From Wolfiporia cocos (Eukaryota > Basidiomycota > Agaricomycetes > Polyporales > Phaeolaceae), in contig JACCLO010000005.1 in assembly GCA_029448655.1 (NCBI GenBank), forward strand, positions 992,001 to 1,056,000: 64,000 bases of DNA. Direction: 5' to 3'. Below, in pieces: positions 13,061-25,530 of the stretch (positions within the stretch are counted from its first letter, which is position 1; each line of letters starts with the position of its first letter). The position numbers and the translations under genes are program-made. Under the pieces are notes generated by a model. It saw only the letters and a program-made list of their open reading frames with translations, was not told the DNA's origin and did not search any database.

Positions 13061-13326
13061 AGATTACAATTGTATTAATTATACCAAGAGTTTTATTGCT
13101 CCCCCAAACTCTGGCCTAACAAAACTTTTTCATCAAATTTTAAGCTCCTAGCCTTGATAGCTCTATGTTGGGTGTAGAATTATGACTATAGTATACTATT
13201 ACTGTAGCTAGTGCTTCAACTGACCAATTTCTTAAAGCCAATGAATTACTTGACATGAATTTTTGAATGACCGAAAAATTTTCATTATTGGGTATATAGC
13301 ATATGAAGAAGCCCACTTGCTGTATT

Positions 13327-13413
13327 GCTCCTTGGTGTAGCGGTAAGCTCATGGACACCTTGCATGCTGGCCCTGCTGTTCAGAGGTTGAGAGTTCAATC
13401 CCTGTTAATGTGG
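13327..13413 (+). other. tRNA-like sequence in right arm of FB1
   Basis: An A-box-like TGGTGTAGCGG (13333-13343) and a B-box-like GAGTTCAATCCC (13391-13402) are spaced as in a tRNA gene. The 7-bp acceptor stem does not close, and the anticodon cannot be assigned safely. It is likely tRNA-derived. Confidence 0.45.
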
Positions 13414-13637
13414 TTTATTTTATCAATTTGGTAGATCAATCTACAGATTGATATGCACATGGGGAACTGCGCAGCGCTAACGAAGCGCAGTTGCTAAATT
13501 AATCTCAGTGACTCCGTGACCTGTCAACGCTACAACTCAGGTACCGGCTTCTGGGGGGGTCAATTCGACAACAGTCAAGTCCAGGTATCTCATTTGTACA
13601 CCTTCCCCCCTTTCATTGACAAGTACCGGAGCTAGCT

Positions 13638-16600
13638 ATGAATTATCACGATCCGGGGATATTACCAGGTGATAGTTCTTCGACGAGAAGCCGACGTATG
13701 TTCCTGCATGATATTTGGCCAGTCCTTTGCATAACCTGCTCTATTGTACAGGTGACACACGTGCTAGTGGCCCCACAATCTCACGACGCAAACGAGATGA
13801 GAGACGTCGGTGCGAATTAGAAGCACAGGGGCTTGACGAATACGCACGATCACTGTCCGCAGGAGGGCTAGAACCAGAATTACAGATGCCCAGCATGTCC
13901 CGACAGGATGGGCCCCCTACAAACCAACGGCATATTTCCTTAAGACACTCTTCCTCTGATGTCGGCAGCGTTCGACATCCACACGCATCAGCTTCAACAT
14001 CCCGCCTCCCACAGAATCCAGGGACACAGGTACTCGGTGCGCCAGCACCGCTCATGCTTCCCGCCTCGTACACTATACCAGACGTGATGCATGCAGCACG
14101 CACGGTGGAAGAGCACACATCGCTGGACAGTCAGCGGGAGTTTTCGGCAGATTTGGAGCACCTCGCCGCATATATCACTCAGCGATCTCTGATCTTCACT
14201 CACCGTGGATCATTATCCTTCCACCAAGATCCTGCAACCTCAGGTGATTACGTTTCACGCACAGTTGAGGAGATCACAGAAACCAACAGCGGCCCATGTT
14301 CCCTTAATCCTCGTGCTCAGAGGAACACGTCGTTCCTCCTTCACGAGGATTGGCTGCTCAGCATGGCGATGCAGTTGAAGTCTATGCAGATCTCCGGCGA
14401 CACAGCTCTCAAGGGAAGGCGGGACGAGCTAATCGCTCGCGTGTATCGTGAGATGGAACGGCTGGAGGCCTATCGTCAGGGGGAATGGAACAGACAAAAG
14501 CGTGTGCACTCTGAGGATCAGCAGCAACCGGTGCAAGAGGAAATCGATACAGGTAAGTCGCTCCAATTTGCTGTGAGGTACAGTCATTAAGAGATCATTT
14601 GTAGCTGCATTCTTCGCGCGGAGGTATCTGTACATGCAACCAGTCGTACTCGCATATCATCTGTTGGCGTTAATCATGAATCTACTGCAACAACTTCCTC
14701 AGCGAGGCAGCCATATCCTCCTTGTTGGCTTACAATCAATCATACGAATGACTTTGGCATTTGGAAGAGGTGGATCAATCCGAAAGGAAGATGAATTGCT
14801 GCTAGACTACCTCCCTCGCGATTTACAAACCGTCATGGACCGCTTTGACCTTGACCCTCACACCCAACAATTCGCGTGTTGCCCGACTTGTTCCGCACTG
14901 TACGAATCCCGCCCGTATCCTGAGTTCTGTACTCATCGCGACACTCCCACGAGCAATCCTTGCGGAACCAAATTATGGCGTACACGGACAATACGAGGCA
15001 AGAACTACGCGTTCCCTGCTCGCATGTACCTCCACCAGGAAATGAAGAGTTGGATGGCACGGCTGCTATCCCGCCCGGGTATGGAAAAGATTATGGACGC
15101 AGCGAATGAGCGCGCTCGCTCGGGCTCACAAACAATCCGACAGGACGTGTGGGATGCCTCACTGTTCCCATCCTTCCGGGGTCCTGATGGCTCGTCTGCA
15201 TGGGTCAACGTTCCACCGGGAGAGGGACGTTACCTCTTCAGCTTGTCAGTCGACAGCTTTAACCCATTCTACAATAAGGAGGGGAAGCAGCAGGTATCAG
15301 TCACCGGCATCTATATGGTCTGTTTAAATCTGCCTCCCCACCTTCGCTATCTCCCAGAAAACATGTATCTTGTCGGGATCGTTCCAGGTCCTACGGAGCC
15401 ATCACTGGATCAGCTCAACCACTTCCTGCGTCCCCTCGTCGACGAGTTAGCGCTTTTCTGGGAGCCAGGTGTATCCTTCAATAGGACTGCAGATTTCGTG
15501 AACGGCCGCTTGGTACGCTGTGCACTCATTCCCCTGGTATGTGACCTCCCTGCAGCGCAGCAGGTATCGGGCCACGGTGGCCATTCAGCGACGCATTTCT
15601 GCAGCTTCTGTTGGCAGAAGCTGGAGGATATTGAGAACTTAGACTCACAGCAGTGGCGCAAGCGTTCTCCACAGGAGCACCGGAGGCTTGCGGAACAGTG
15701 GAAATCGAAGACATCAGTGAAGGCGCGCCAAGAAACGTTTGATAAGAACGGCGTGCGGTGGTCCGAACTTCTCTGCCTCCTGTATTGGGATCCAATCCTC
15801 TTCACAGTCATCGACACCATGCATAACCAATACCTCGGGCTCCTGAAGACGCACTGCCGAGACGTGTGGGGAATGAAGGAGGACGTGAATGATGGAGACG
15901 GCATCTATAACAGCAAGCACAAGGTGCCCGTGCGACCACCTGATGCTGATATGCTGCAAGGCTTAACCTATCTACATCGTGGAACGCCTAGGGAGCTGAG
16001 CTCGTGCAAGAAAGCGGTACTGTGGCATCTTGCCTTCATCTATAACCTACGACGGTCAAATAAGAAGAAAGTTATCTTGAAGACATTGCTAGATTGGGTA
16101 GGTGTTATAATTCTGTCACGAGTCACGGTGTGCACGTACAGCCGTTGAATACTTCGGATTGTAGCGTCGTGGCCAAGATCTCGGGGCCGAAGATAGGCCA
16201 ATGGTGGCGAGGCTCAGTCAAACGAGTGCAAGCATGCCGCTAGCTCAGCTTCCCTTGGAGGAGCGTGTCGTCAAAGCGGAGGGATCTTTTTCTAGGGGAT
16301 GTTCTGAGAGCACTATGAAGAATTTTACAAAGCTGGTTCTTGTGGCAATGTGTGAACTGCAGAATGCTGCCTTCGAATGGAACGAAATCAATCCTGATCA
16401 GTCACTTGATCGAATGGGTACGTGTCGAATGTAGCACGTTCCATGAAAGACTTACATCTTTTCTAGCGGACATCTTCAATGACAGGTACGGCGACACGAA
16501 GCGTGACACAGGATCCAGTAAGCATGTAGTTCCGTGTGTCACCCTGCTGTCTTCAGAACTCAATATTGATCTATGTAGATCCTGCCTCCAGTTCAGACCC

Positions 16601-18075
16601 TGCCTCCAGTACTCGAGGACAGAACTGGCGATCGAAGATACCATGACCGCTGTCCTCGGGCGCGAAACTTTGCGTCAGATCCACAGTCAATTTAGCTTGC
16701 ACCGAGCTTCCGTCGTGGATCAATCCCGCTCCTGCGAACCTTGGGACATCGGAGCGAGGCAAGCTACATGCCGATCAGTGGCTGACTGCTTGCACGATCA
16801 ACTTTCCTATCACACTGATCCGACTCTGGGGTGCAGAGTCAGCTACGAGCAGGAAGCGTGGTATGCTGCACAATTTCATGGAACTGGTGACCGCTGTGAA
16901 CGGCTGAGCAGTTTGCTGGAGACGTCCGACGACCTAATCGCGCTTTACAACGCATCCATAACTCGCTATCTCAAGTCTCTGAAAGGGCTTTACAAGGAGG
17001 TCGATTTCGAAACCAAATCACCATCTAGCATTACACGTGGGCGATTTTCTTCGCGAATTCGGCCCAGTTCACTCTGTCAGAACGTTTTTCTCGGAGCGAC
17101 TAAACTATACACTGCAACGTGAACACACAAATCTCAAATTCGGTGAGTATGTTGCACAGCGATCATTGAAGTTTGAATCTTAATTTTCGCGTACCCAGGC
17201 GAGCTCGAGTTAACGTACATGATCCATACCTGCCGAGCGGCGAATCTTCGGGCACTGATACAGGAAGATCATGTACGTGGCATCGTGGCAGAGCTTGTGG
17301 ATGCGTATGATGCGGTATATACGGAGGATAGGCGTGGCACTAGACTTCGCGAGATCGCGAATATGCAGCTGCCTTCCACTCCACGAGGCGACCCAGGAAA
17401 GGTTGCGAGAACCGAGACCTTGGATGATATGACACTCAACACACTGGTCCGGCTTCTGAACCAGGAGGCAGGTGTCGAAACTGTACACTGACATACACGG
17501 GCATAGGGGCACTCGCGATCAGCATATCCCTATCTCCCACTGTCGTGTCCTGCACCAGGGTCTTCATCAAAGGTGTTACCTATCGCGATCATCACAGCGG
17601 TATGAAGGACAGTAACATCATGTTCGAGGCCCCAGATACTCACACACAGCATGCCTGGCCGCATCGTGAAGATATTCCTTCACAAAAGGAAAGATGCACG
17701 AGGCAGGGTGTGCGAGGAGACGTTTTTGGTGGTGGAAACCTTGGCAGAGCTGATACCCGCTGACGTTCCTCAAGATCCATACCTGACAATACCCTCTGGT
17801 AGGAGGTCGCCTATATTATGACCGCTACATAGGCAGTCTCGATCATTCGACCTGACCAAGTCGTATGCCATACGGCCAAGACGGTAGTGGAAATTGCAGC
17901 AATTTCGCAACACTGTGTTCATGTGCTGCCATTGAATAAGGCAGGCAGCTCTTCATTTCCAGCGTACGACGTGTGGAGCTGACGATGCCCAGATAATGAA
18001 GCTGATATCGGTCAATCAAGCTGACGAAGCCCACGGAGCGGACGAAGATTATGAATTGGACCAGTTCTTCGAACA
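13638..18075 (+). pseudogene. CACTA (EnSpm) Tnp2-type transposase gene, degenerate
   Basis: The core exon (14634 to about 16098) encodes a Tnp2-family transposase. It has a C-x2-C segment near 14880, the catalytic-type motif SVDSFNPF, a GIVPGPTEPSLDQLN block, a Cys/His cluster (HFCSFCW) and DTMHNQYLGLLK. An upstream exon (about 13750-14553) joins it through an intron starting GTAAGT. Downstream exons (about 16168-16416, then about 16640 to 17490) carry LPSWINPAPANLG, ADQWLTACTINFP, LIALYNASITRYLKSLK and CRAANLRALI. The frame switches near 16890 and returns near 17008 with no intron signals. The last segment (about 17550-18075) continues the family's C-terminal domain in more than one frame. 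The gene is therefore inactive. I found no convincing CACTA terminal repeats. Confidence 0.85.
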
Positions 18076-18540
18076 TGGTTCATGATTGTCGACGAACGTT
18101 CTACATATAATGTCCTGTAATCTGGATATGTCATTGCACGTTTTTCTGGCCCGTTTTCTGGCCCGGTACGGGACAGGCAATGCGCGTGATCTCGAAGCCG
18201 GACTAGATTACAAGGTCATAATCCATCTGTGGCGTTGATGTTTGAACCGAAATGGAATTATAAGTTCAAGGCTGGTAGCATACCATACTCATTTGATGAG
18301 CATGCGATATGGACGTGTGTTCGTCATTCTAAGAACATTCTGAAAACCTGCAAAATGCAGAATGCCATGCAATCACGGCTCAAATCTTGACTAAATGTTA
18401 GACAAATTGTGAAAATATTATATAAGCTACAGCCATGTTATCGATCGGTACATTATGTTCGCATTTGATCACTTATTAATTTCCGACAAAGTCATTAGAT
18501 AATGCCCCCGGTGACAGGGGTAATAGTACGAGTCTATTTC
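18076..18540. other. AT-rich spacer
   Basis: No coding, RNA or repeat feature is recognisable between the CACTA relic and the first decayed MYND copy. Confidence 0.4.
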
Positions 18541-18960
18541 TCTAGAAATGCGCCTTTAGTCACTCCCTACCATCATTTATTTAAGCCGACCGTCTCCAGC
18601 TTACGAGATGTCCCACGAATGCGGAATCTGCGGTGAGCCTGGGACAGAGCGCTGTCCTGTCCATAGCCTGTCAATGGTACCGTCACAAGGAATGCCAGAA
18701 CACTGACTGAATGATGCACGTCGTCAAATGTGCGCCGCACAAGAAGGGGATCCCGTCCTCACCTCGTCCGCGCATTCGCCGAGGACGTCATCCCCACGCA
18801 CCCGCTGGTCTGCGGGCTCAACAGTATGTTCTGGATAAGTCACTACCTATCCCATGCGCTGCCTGAATGGGGACCTAGATGCTGCTCGCGCCAGTCTTGG
18901 CTTGCATCTAATCAACGTTGTTTTCTGTACATGCCGTCTATAACAAGTTGGTCGTAAAGC
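18541..18960 (+). pseudogene. Decayed MYND-finger gene 5' copy 1
   Basis: The stretch from 18608 reads MSHECGICGEP and then TERC in the manner of a MYND zinc finger, but soon shifts frame. The later half-site with ECQ is in another frame. About 400 bp, including the 5' flank with TTTCTCTAG, align with decayed copies at 22055-22520 and 42655-43095. It has the Cys-Gln of the canonical finger, which the intact gene at 40887 lacks. Confidence 0.75.
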
Positions 18961-19793
18961 TAACGCCGACTTGTGTTTTGAAGGGCAATAAGAGGTGTGG
19001 GCCGAGCAGAAAATGTGAGTGATAGTGATCGAGATATCCGGGGTCCGGTGATTGCCGCGTGTATCTGATGATGAACGTGAACGTCTGCGCCGTATACTAT
19101 CACTGGCCCACATATGCAATCGCAACAGCAATGCAATTTCGCCTCTAGTTCCCCTCCTTCGAATTCAAAAATTATGAATATTTGTACACTATGACTATAT
19201 GACAATCTGCATGATCTTGTCAAATCAGATTATTAAAAAACTCTAGTAGATGAAGAGGAAAAAATGAACAATGTCAATCAGAGTTATTGATGGACTTCGG
19301 CTCAGCCTTCACCTTGACGAAATCCTTCCAAAATAACAACACGTCTTCTCAATATACTTTATGCTTAACATGTAATTTTCCGAGGGGAAATGTGCATTGT
19401 GTCAATATAGAGAGGCAGATTGCAGTCAAAGTGTGACATCAGCCACATCCTCAGTCGGCAAATCTGAACTCAGCCTCTGATGCCTGCTGGCTTAGTGGTT
19501 GCAATGCACCGATGGCGTCATGCCGTTTGATGCCGCGCATTCGGCAATTTGGCGATCGTGACTGATGGCGTGACTGATGCTCGGAGAAAAGTTGCATTGC
19601 TGTTGCGATGCTTTACGGGCTTCGGTATCATGCAGCATGCACTTTCGGAGGTTCGAAAAAATATATCGTATACTAGAGATGCATAGCTATCATTTAAAAA
19701 AATCCCGAGGGATTTGGGCTTGGTTTCATGAAGATAGAGGCAAAACTCGGCGGGACATGCGAAAAAGTTGCATATGTGGGCCAGTGATAGTAG
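18961..19793. other. Spacer with inverted-repeat fragments
   Basis: A block near 19085-19150 (read on the minus strand) resembles two plus-strand pieces near 19585-19610 and 19772-19795, sharing TTGCATTGCTGTTGCGAT and GCATATGTGGGCCAGTGAT. This suggests a rearranged small repeat just before the duplicated block. No gene is seen. Confidence 0.4.
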
Positions 19794-20858
19794 AGGTCTC
19801 CAGCCAGGCCAGACTGGCAATAGAGCGGTCAATTATGGAAAGCACACGCCAGAGAATGCAAGCGCGCACGTCGCTCTCCTCTTGCCTCCATGAAGCCCCT
19901 GTCAGTCATGTTCACGCTGCTGGCTTGTGCGCTGTGCACCAGCGCACAGTACTTCTCTGAGGGATGGAAGCCTGGCCAGCCTGTTCCCACCGTACACCCC
20001 GCCTCCACCTCCTCCTCGTCTGCTTTGATGGCTGACACAATCGACGGTCTGTTTGAAGACTATCCAGGCGTTGACCGCCGTTCATGTCGTCTCCTCGGTC
20101 CCACAGCCCTGGTACGCTCCTAGCTTCGCCACGCTGGTCCGCCGCGTTCTCATCGCTTGAGCGAGTGCAGATCACCCAGGGTTTGATGGGCGTGCTCGTC
20201 ATTTCGTCGCTGATCTATAAGCGGCACAGAGAGACACCAAAACGTCCGTGGCGGATATGGTCTGTCGGCCGCCCACGCACCCGGATGCTTTGTTCACAAA
20301 TGAATGGGTGGGTGTGTATACAGGTTGTTCGATGTGTCGAAGCAAGTGATCGGCCAGCTCGTCGTGCACGGCGTGAACGTGCTCATCTCGCACGTCGTCG
20401 CGCATGCTGCGGAGGGGAATGCCTGTGTGCTGTATTTCCTGAACATCCTGGTGGATACGACCATTGGTCCGTCGCATTTTCATCTCGACAGTAGGCATGC
20501 GCTCACCCGAGCTGCCCAGGCGTTGGCGTCATATACTTCTTCCTAACGTGGCTGCTCAGTGAGAAGTGCCAGCTCAAAGGCTTTGAATCTGGCCAGTATG
20601 GCTCCCCACCGTCCTTCAACTCCTGGGCACGCCAGGCTGCCGTATATGTCGTCTCGCTGCTCTCGATGAAGCTATTGGTGGTCGCATTGTTTGCTGTATG
20701 GCCAGGCACCTTCAAGACGGGCGAGTGGCTTCTAAGTTTCTTGGGGGAAAATGATGCGGTGCAAGTCATCTTGTGCGTACTATGCTTGCGTTTTGCGGCT
20801 AGCACTCATGGCAGTTATAGTACAATGGGCCTATTTCCCATCATGATGAACATCCTCC
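19794..20858 (+). repeat. Segmental duplication of the STIMATE gene 5' part
   Basis: This block is a close copy of about 50718-51668. Similarity starts at AGGTCTCCAGCCAGGCC on both sides and runs through three exons, four introns and most of exon 4. About 170 bp upstream of the original start codon (roughly 19830-20000) are replaced by new sequence encoding a signal peptide. Introns are retained, so the copy arose at the DNA level and not from spliced RNA. It ends at the junction with the MYND-derived block at 20857-20859. Confidence 0.93.
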
Positions 20859-21502
20859 CAGTGTCTTACACGCAACAGCAGGAAGCAGAAATTGTCAAGA
20901 ATTGGCCAAAAAACAAGCGACGGTGTTACAACTTCTGCGTGCTCCTCTACTACTGGCATCCTACTCCTTCCTGGGAGGAGTGGGTGTATTTCGGATTCTG
21001 CACCTGTACTTCCGCAGAGAGCGAGATAAAGCTCAGAGCGCTGTACCGAGAGCTGCTCGACCGGTGCACGTTTGAGGAGTTCTGCGCAGCGTTTGAAGCG
21101 TCGTCCATCATTGCTCTCTTCGACCGTCACGGCTTCACGTCACAGCGGGAGAACTTCCACAACTTTGAGGACGTTCTTTCCGGCTCGCCGCACATGAACA
21201 AGAGCGTATGGGACCTAAAGCAGTTCGTGATGAACAAGGACATGCGATTGATCCCATCCGTGAATGTCGACTATGGCTTCATGAATTGCCGGACGCCAGA
21301 CGAGTACATGGAACTGAAGGGGCTATACAAGCAGCTCTTCGAGCTGGAGCGCAAGACCTCTTTTGATCCAGTTGAGCTCCATAACGCCGCCATCAAGGGC
21401 AAAATTCTTCAGTACGCAAGTAGATTGTTGAAGTTCAAGAAAGGGCAGAAAAAGCTGTATGCAAGATTGATGAGGAACCCTTATCCTCTCCCCGAATACT
21501 AA
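19890..21502 (+). CDS. Chimeric gene: signal peptide + STIMATE N-part + MYND-protein C-part
   Basis: Five exons (19890-20111, 20171-20259, 20324-20466, 20520-20772, 20821-21502) give an open frame of 462 residues. Residues 1 to about 19 form a signal peptide followed by QYFSEGWKPGQ, which occurs nowhere else in the window. Residues 47 to about 248 are the membrane part of the STIMATE family protein encoded at 50831. Residues 249-462 equal the C-terminal half of the MYND protein encoded at 40887, without its zinc finger. The junction (20857-20859) leaves one ambiguous C. All splice sites match the parent; the last acceptor is changed from TTGCAG to TTATAG but stays usable. A 9-bp deletion in exon 4 removes three residues in frame. 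Exons 1-3 differ from the parent at five sites, all silent by eye. Expression and function are unknown. Confidence 0.8.
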
Positions 21503-22575
21503 GACTGTGAATGAGCGTACGCACCATACCTATGCGTCCTACCGTGACTCACGTGTTACTAACCTCAGTGTTGGATTCATCTAGCACATGCACGATTTAT
21601 ATATTTGGAATAGGCCAAGATGTATTCAGCTGGGCACACGTTTGTAGCTGGTATGCAACTTCTATCACAATTTCTGTACAGTTTCAACGATGACGAGAGC
21701 CATCTTGCCTTTGTTAAGCAGATGTCGAGTATAGGAACGATCGCCTTCTTAACCTCAGGCTGACCCATGAGCCTACGAAGACGTCGCAGTAGCTAATGGA
21801 ATAATTGTAAAGTGTTTCAGAGGTAGTAGGAAATGCCGGGTAAATTTTTGAATCCCATCAAGGACCCTAGGGTCTTGTACTCGCCTCATCTTGCGACAGA
21901 CAGCTGTAGCTTTCCAGCAGACTTACTCGATGTTTTAACAAGATGGTGCACGCCGCACCAATATTCGCGGGGTAGTATGAGTGGAGCGCTGACAGCTCAA
22001 ACTCCGCGGCATCGTAAGCCAGCCTCGATCATACACAGGGGTACTAATACGAGTCCGTTTCTCTAAAATACCGCCCTTCAGTTACTCCTTACCGTCGTTC
22101 ATTATTAAGGTGGTCTTCACGAGATGTCCCACGAATGCAGAGTCTGCGGTGAGCCCTAACGGAGTGCTATTCTGCCTACAGCCTGGTAGTGAAGCAAGGA
22201 ATGCCAGAATACCTCTCGGTCGATGCACATCTTCGAATGTACGCTACACAAAAAGGAGATCCCGTCCTGACCATGTCCGCGCAATCACCGAGGACGTCAT
22301 CCCCACGCACCCGCAAATCTGCGGGCTACCGTGGCGAGTATTATCTGTGGTTTCTATGGAATAGCATGTTCTGGGAAAGTCGCTACCTCTCTCATGCGCT
22401 GCCTGAGCGGAGACACAGATGCTGTTCGCGCTAGTCTTAGCTTGTACTTAATCTGCGTTGTTTTTCGCATATGCCGTCTAGCAGAAGTTCGTCGTAAAGC
22501 TTTCTTTGCTCATGCCGACTTCCTCTGGTGAAATGTACCACCCTATCTCTTTGTCATCCTGTTTAATTTTGCATG
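20858..22575 (+). repeat. Segmental duplication of the MYND gene 3' half and flank
   Basis: This block copies about 41398-43153: the C-terminal coding half of the MYND gene, about 500 bp of 3' flank with small indels, and a decayed MYND copy. It stops at the TA where the Tc1/mariner stack is inserted and resumes on the other side at 36572-36624. The stack is therefore younger than the duplication. Confidence 0.92.
22055..22540 (+). pseudogene. Decayed MYND-finger gene 5' copy 2
   Basis: From 22124 the sequence reads MSHECRVCGEP and then meets a stop (TAA). The remainder of the finger (ECQNT) is out of frame. It aligns with copies at 18541-18960 and, most closely, 42655-43095, of which it is the duplicate. 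Confidence 0.75.
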
Positions 22576-22742
22576 TACAGTAACGTACAAAAGTAATTGG
22601 GCAACACCAATATTGGTACTTACCGATGGACTGGGCAAGTTTTGTGGCCCCAAAAAATTAGGATAGTAGACAGAAGGAACTCAGTACTATGCACATATGA
22701 TTACATTGCCATCGGCTCGTACAGTGAGCCAGAATGAGGCAA

Positions 22743-22759
22743 TCATGTGATCAACGTGA
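22743..22759. repeat. 17-bp direct repeat flanking an inner unit (left copy)
   Basis: The sequence TCATGTGATCAACGTGA here recurs at 36004-36020 with one change (C to T). The two copies bracket all inner material of the mariner shell and may be the target duplication of an inserted unit. The GA-rich tract following at 22760 would then be its end. Confidence 0.5.
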
Positions 22760-23043
22760 GAGAGAGAGAGACAACCATTTATACCCCGCAGTCAGTATCC
22801 TATGTACATGTGCGGCAGCTGCTAGAGCCCATGGTCGAAGGTGAAGAGTATCGTAAATACGAGTAGGGTGGTGTTAGCGGTGGGACGTTGGTTAGTCGTG
22901 GTGAGAGGGGAAGGGGTCATAGGTACTCCGAAGGAGTGGAACTAGCGTCATATGGGCCCCGAGTTAGGCCGACGCTTGTTCAATAAATACTTGTGAAAAG
23001 GGGGTGGAGAATGAGTAGAAAAAGTATAACTATGATGCAGAAG

Positions 23044-23320
23044 AACTCACTGCAGAAATGGGTGTGGAGTTGACGATCTCCCAAGAGATCTGAGGGTTGA
23101 AGGTGATGTTGCATTTGCAGGTGGTGTGCTGTATGCCGGAGAGAGATTCTTTGACATTTTGAAGGATGATGTGAGTGTCATCGTCCTGGAAGGATACGTA
23201 AATGGAGGAGCAGATCTTCGTGGATTTGTCGTTGATCCAGTTGAAGTTGGAAAAGGCGATGCAGTCTTGATTGTGAACGTTGGCTCAGTGGAGTCGGTAC
23301 CAGAAACAGGTGTTCCGGAG
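23044..23320 (-). pseudogene. Unrecognised gene, 3' piece beyond the hAT insertion
   Basis: Read on the minus strand, a frame from the hAT target site downstream encodes about 80 residues with the segments SNFNWINDKSTKI, DDDTHIILQNV and NPQISWEIV, ending at a consensus donor GTGAGTTC near 23050. Joining it across the hAT element to the frame at 34358-34643 keeps the same reading frame, apart from one TGA. I do not recognise the family. The composition and the donor suggest genuine former coding sequence. Confidence 0.45.
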
Positions 23321-23512
23321 TAGTGATGTGCAAAGCATGGCTCAGCTCAAAGCCCAGGGCTTGGGCCCGGCTTTGAAGGGCTTGGGCTCATCGGAATGTC
23401 AAGCCGGGCCCACCTTGATGGCTCAGGCCAGCTTGGGCCCGGCTCAGGCTCAGGCCGGGGCTTATGGGTAATCATGTAGGACCTCGAAATTATTGGCTTG
23501 TGCAGCTCAAAT

Positions 23513-24434
23513 TGACACAAGCGCAACCTTAAGACACACACCGGGGGAAGGTGGGTCGCATGAAAGCGCCTTCCTGGTCCGGGCATCTCAAGGCACAAAA
23601 GGCCAAGACAAGTCTGAGGTTTACGCTCAAGACTGTCCGGCATATATACTCCTAATCTATTTGTACATGTTTGTGTACGGTGGCTCAGAGGCCTCTACGT
23701 ACTGGTATCTAACTGGCTATGAGCTATGTGCCGGTAATGGCATCGGAGCGCTGGGATACGCGAAGATGTCCATGGCGACGTAGCGTAAAGGGCGGATCTA
23801 AGGAGTAGCCAATCTGTCGGGTTCGATCGGTGGTTCTCGTCGATCGTAGGTGCGCCGGTAATGGCGGGGTTCTAAGTCCGTGATCGGGCGTGGTCTGCCA
23901 CGATCGGGGTATAGCGCTCTATGACTGGTAGGGTTCTCAGTCGTGCAGAGCGTGGAGTTATTATCCCTGCCTGATGTACTTGTAGGTCAGGGTGCATAAG
24001 GGGTATAGTATAATGTCTATGCCAGTAATGGCGCGTGTCCGTGCGGTGGGGACGCGAGGCGTTAGGTTTAGTGTACTGGGTCACGTGCGAGTGTAGACCG
24101 TGCCCCTAGTCGGCGTATAGCGTAGTGTGCGATGGTTTAGCCTGATCTGTACAAGGCATGCCGTCGTGCTATAGTAGCCTGTTGGACTCTAGGGGTTGTC
24201 TCGTGACTCCGGGGTTTAGGGACTAGGCAGCGTATGTCTTGCTGCCGGGACTTGGACTAAGTTTAGGGTTAGACTGCTGGTGGCCTGCTAGTGCCCGTAG
24301 TGTCTTTGGAGGGCTTCTACTAGCGTTGCCGTGGGGTTCCAGCTGGGCTCGGATAGAGTGCTGTAGCGTGCGTATGGCGTGATTGGGGTGCCAAGCTAGC
24401 GTGTTCTACTAGGCTTTGAAATTGGCTTGTGACA
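23513..24434. mobile_element. Solo LTR, family B
   Basis: A 922-bp unit starting TGACACAAGCGC and ending GGCTTGTGACA, flanked by a perfect 5-bp target duplication CAAAT (23508-23512 and 24435-24439). Its ends resemble those of the gypsy LTR at 25531, but the body is different and non-coding. It lies inside the hAT element. Confidence 0.78.
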
Positions 24435-24669
24435 CAAATGGCAGCACAACATATTCAGAATGCTTATATGTCTACTATTTGTTGTTATTCTGATCTACAA
24501 GTGTTTTTACAGCTGCTTATGATGTTGACCGAAAATCCAGATCGAGGGACTTCAGTCAATTATCTTAATCTGCCAACTGCCCTTCGCTTAAGAAATCGCA
24601 GTTGCAAGCTAGGTTCGCACGCAGATTAATCTGCTAACTGCGGCAGATTAATCTACTGTGACAATAAAA

Positions 24670-24756
24670 TGGTACATCCCGGATTTGAACCAAGGACCTT
24701 AGCGCAGATGAGAATAACACCATCGCAGCGTAATTAGTCAACTGAGCCATTGCGGC
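24670..24756 (-). other. tRNA-like sequence in left arm of FB2
   Basis: The minus strand has an A-box-like TGGCTCAGTTGA and a B-box-like GGTTCAAATCC. It is the inverted counterpart of the unit at 25048-25133. Its acceptor stem pairs poorly, so it is probably inactive. Confidence 0.5.
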
Positions 24757-25047
24757 AACAGGTACCTGTGACCAATTAAAATATATATAACGCAAATTTT
24801 ACACACAATTTTCGCAAATCATCAAGGCAACTAACTGCTCCAACAAGCATACAGAAATCAATGATAGTGGTAGCTTGATTTACCATGCTTGACCTGGGGC
24901 AACTCACCATGGGAAAGCTGAATACACTGGAATCACAGGTCTTTAGAGGCAGATTCATTTGTATTTGTGTTATGGAAGATGTTAAACTGCGAAAATGAAG
25001 TTTACAAAATACTCTATATATTGCTTAAAATGGGGGCAACACCAGTT

Positions 25048-25133
25048 GCACTGTAGCTCAGTTGGCTAATTATGCTGCGATGCTCTTATTCTCATCTGCA
25101 CTAAGGTCCTTGGTTCGAATCCGGACTGTGCCA
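25048..25133 (+). tRNA. tRNA-like gene in right arm of FB2, identity unassigned
   Basis: A canonical A box (TAGCTCAGTTGG, 25054-25065) and B box (GGTTCGAATCC, 25112-25122) are present. The ends GCACTGT and ACTGTGC pair at six of seven acceptor positions and are followed by CCA-like sequence. The region between the arms is longer than a standard anticodon arm and could hide an intron. A CAT triplet in CTCATCTG is one possible anticodon, but I do not assign it. It may be a live pol-III unit or a recent tRNA-derived sequence. Confidence 0.45.
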
Positions 25134-25530
25134 TTTTATTGTCACAGTAGATTAATCTGCCGCAGTTAGCAGATTAATCTGCGTGCAAACCTAGCTCGCA
25201 ACTGCGATTTCTTAAGCGAAGGGCAGTTGGCAGATTAAGATAATTGACTGAAACTCTACCCAGATCTCGATCACAACCCTGATCACAACAGTAGTCACAA
25301 CGTTCCGCACTGTGTTAGCAGATCACAAGTCATTGTAATGGTCATTGAGATCATATAAGGTGAATTGATGCAAAATCTTAAACCAAAGGGCCCATTTTCG
25401 CTAATTCTAACAACATCACAGCTGTGCGCCTAAAGCCGCCGGCTCAGGGCTTGGCTACAGCTGGCTCACGATCCAAGCCGGGCCCTGAGCCGTCTTAAGC
25501 CGCCCCCCCAGGCTCAGCTCGGCCCGGCTT

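Larger units (their letters stand above)
12852..13513. mobile_element. Foldback element FB1 with tRNA-like arms
   Basis: A 662-bp element with inverted termini of about 49 bp (left 12852-12900, right about 13465-13513) starting AGTCACTG and containing the nested palindrome AGCGCTGCGCAGTT. It carries the motif AGATTAATCT twice near 12932-12960. Each arm contains a sequence with RNA-polymerase-III A- and B-box-like motifs, pointing outward from a non-coding AT-rich centre. No transposase is present and no convincing target duplication was found. Its layout matches FB2 at 24551-25252 (CAGTCA ends, TTAATCTG blocks, one tRNA-like unit per arm), so the two look like members of one kind of non-autonomous element. 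Confidence 0.72.
24551..25252. mobile_element. Foldback element FB2 with tRNA-like arms
   Basis: About 700 bp with inverted arms of about 200 bp each, starting TTCAGTCAATTATCTTAATC. The arms contain the block CTTAAGAAATCGCAGTTGC and the palindrome AGATTAATCT, and each arm ends in a tRNA-like unit. The arms match over most of their length with few mismatches, and the centre (24760-25045) is AT-rich and non-coding. No target duplication is certain. The plan is the same as FB1. Confidence 0.82.
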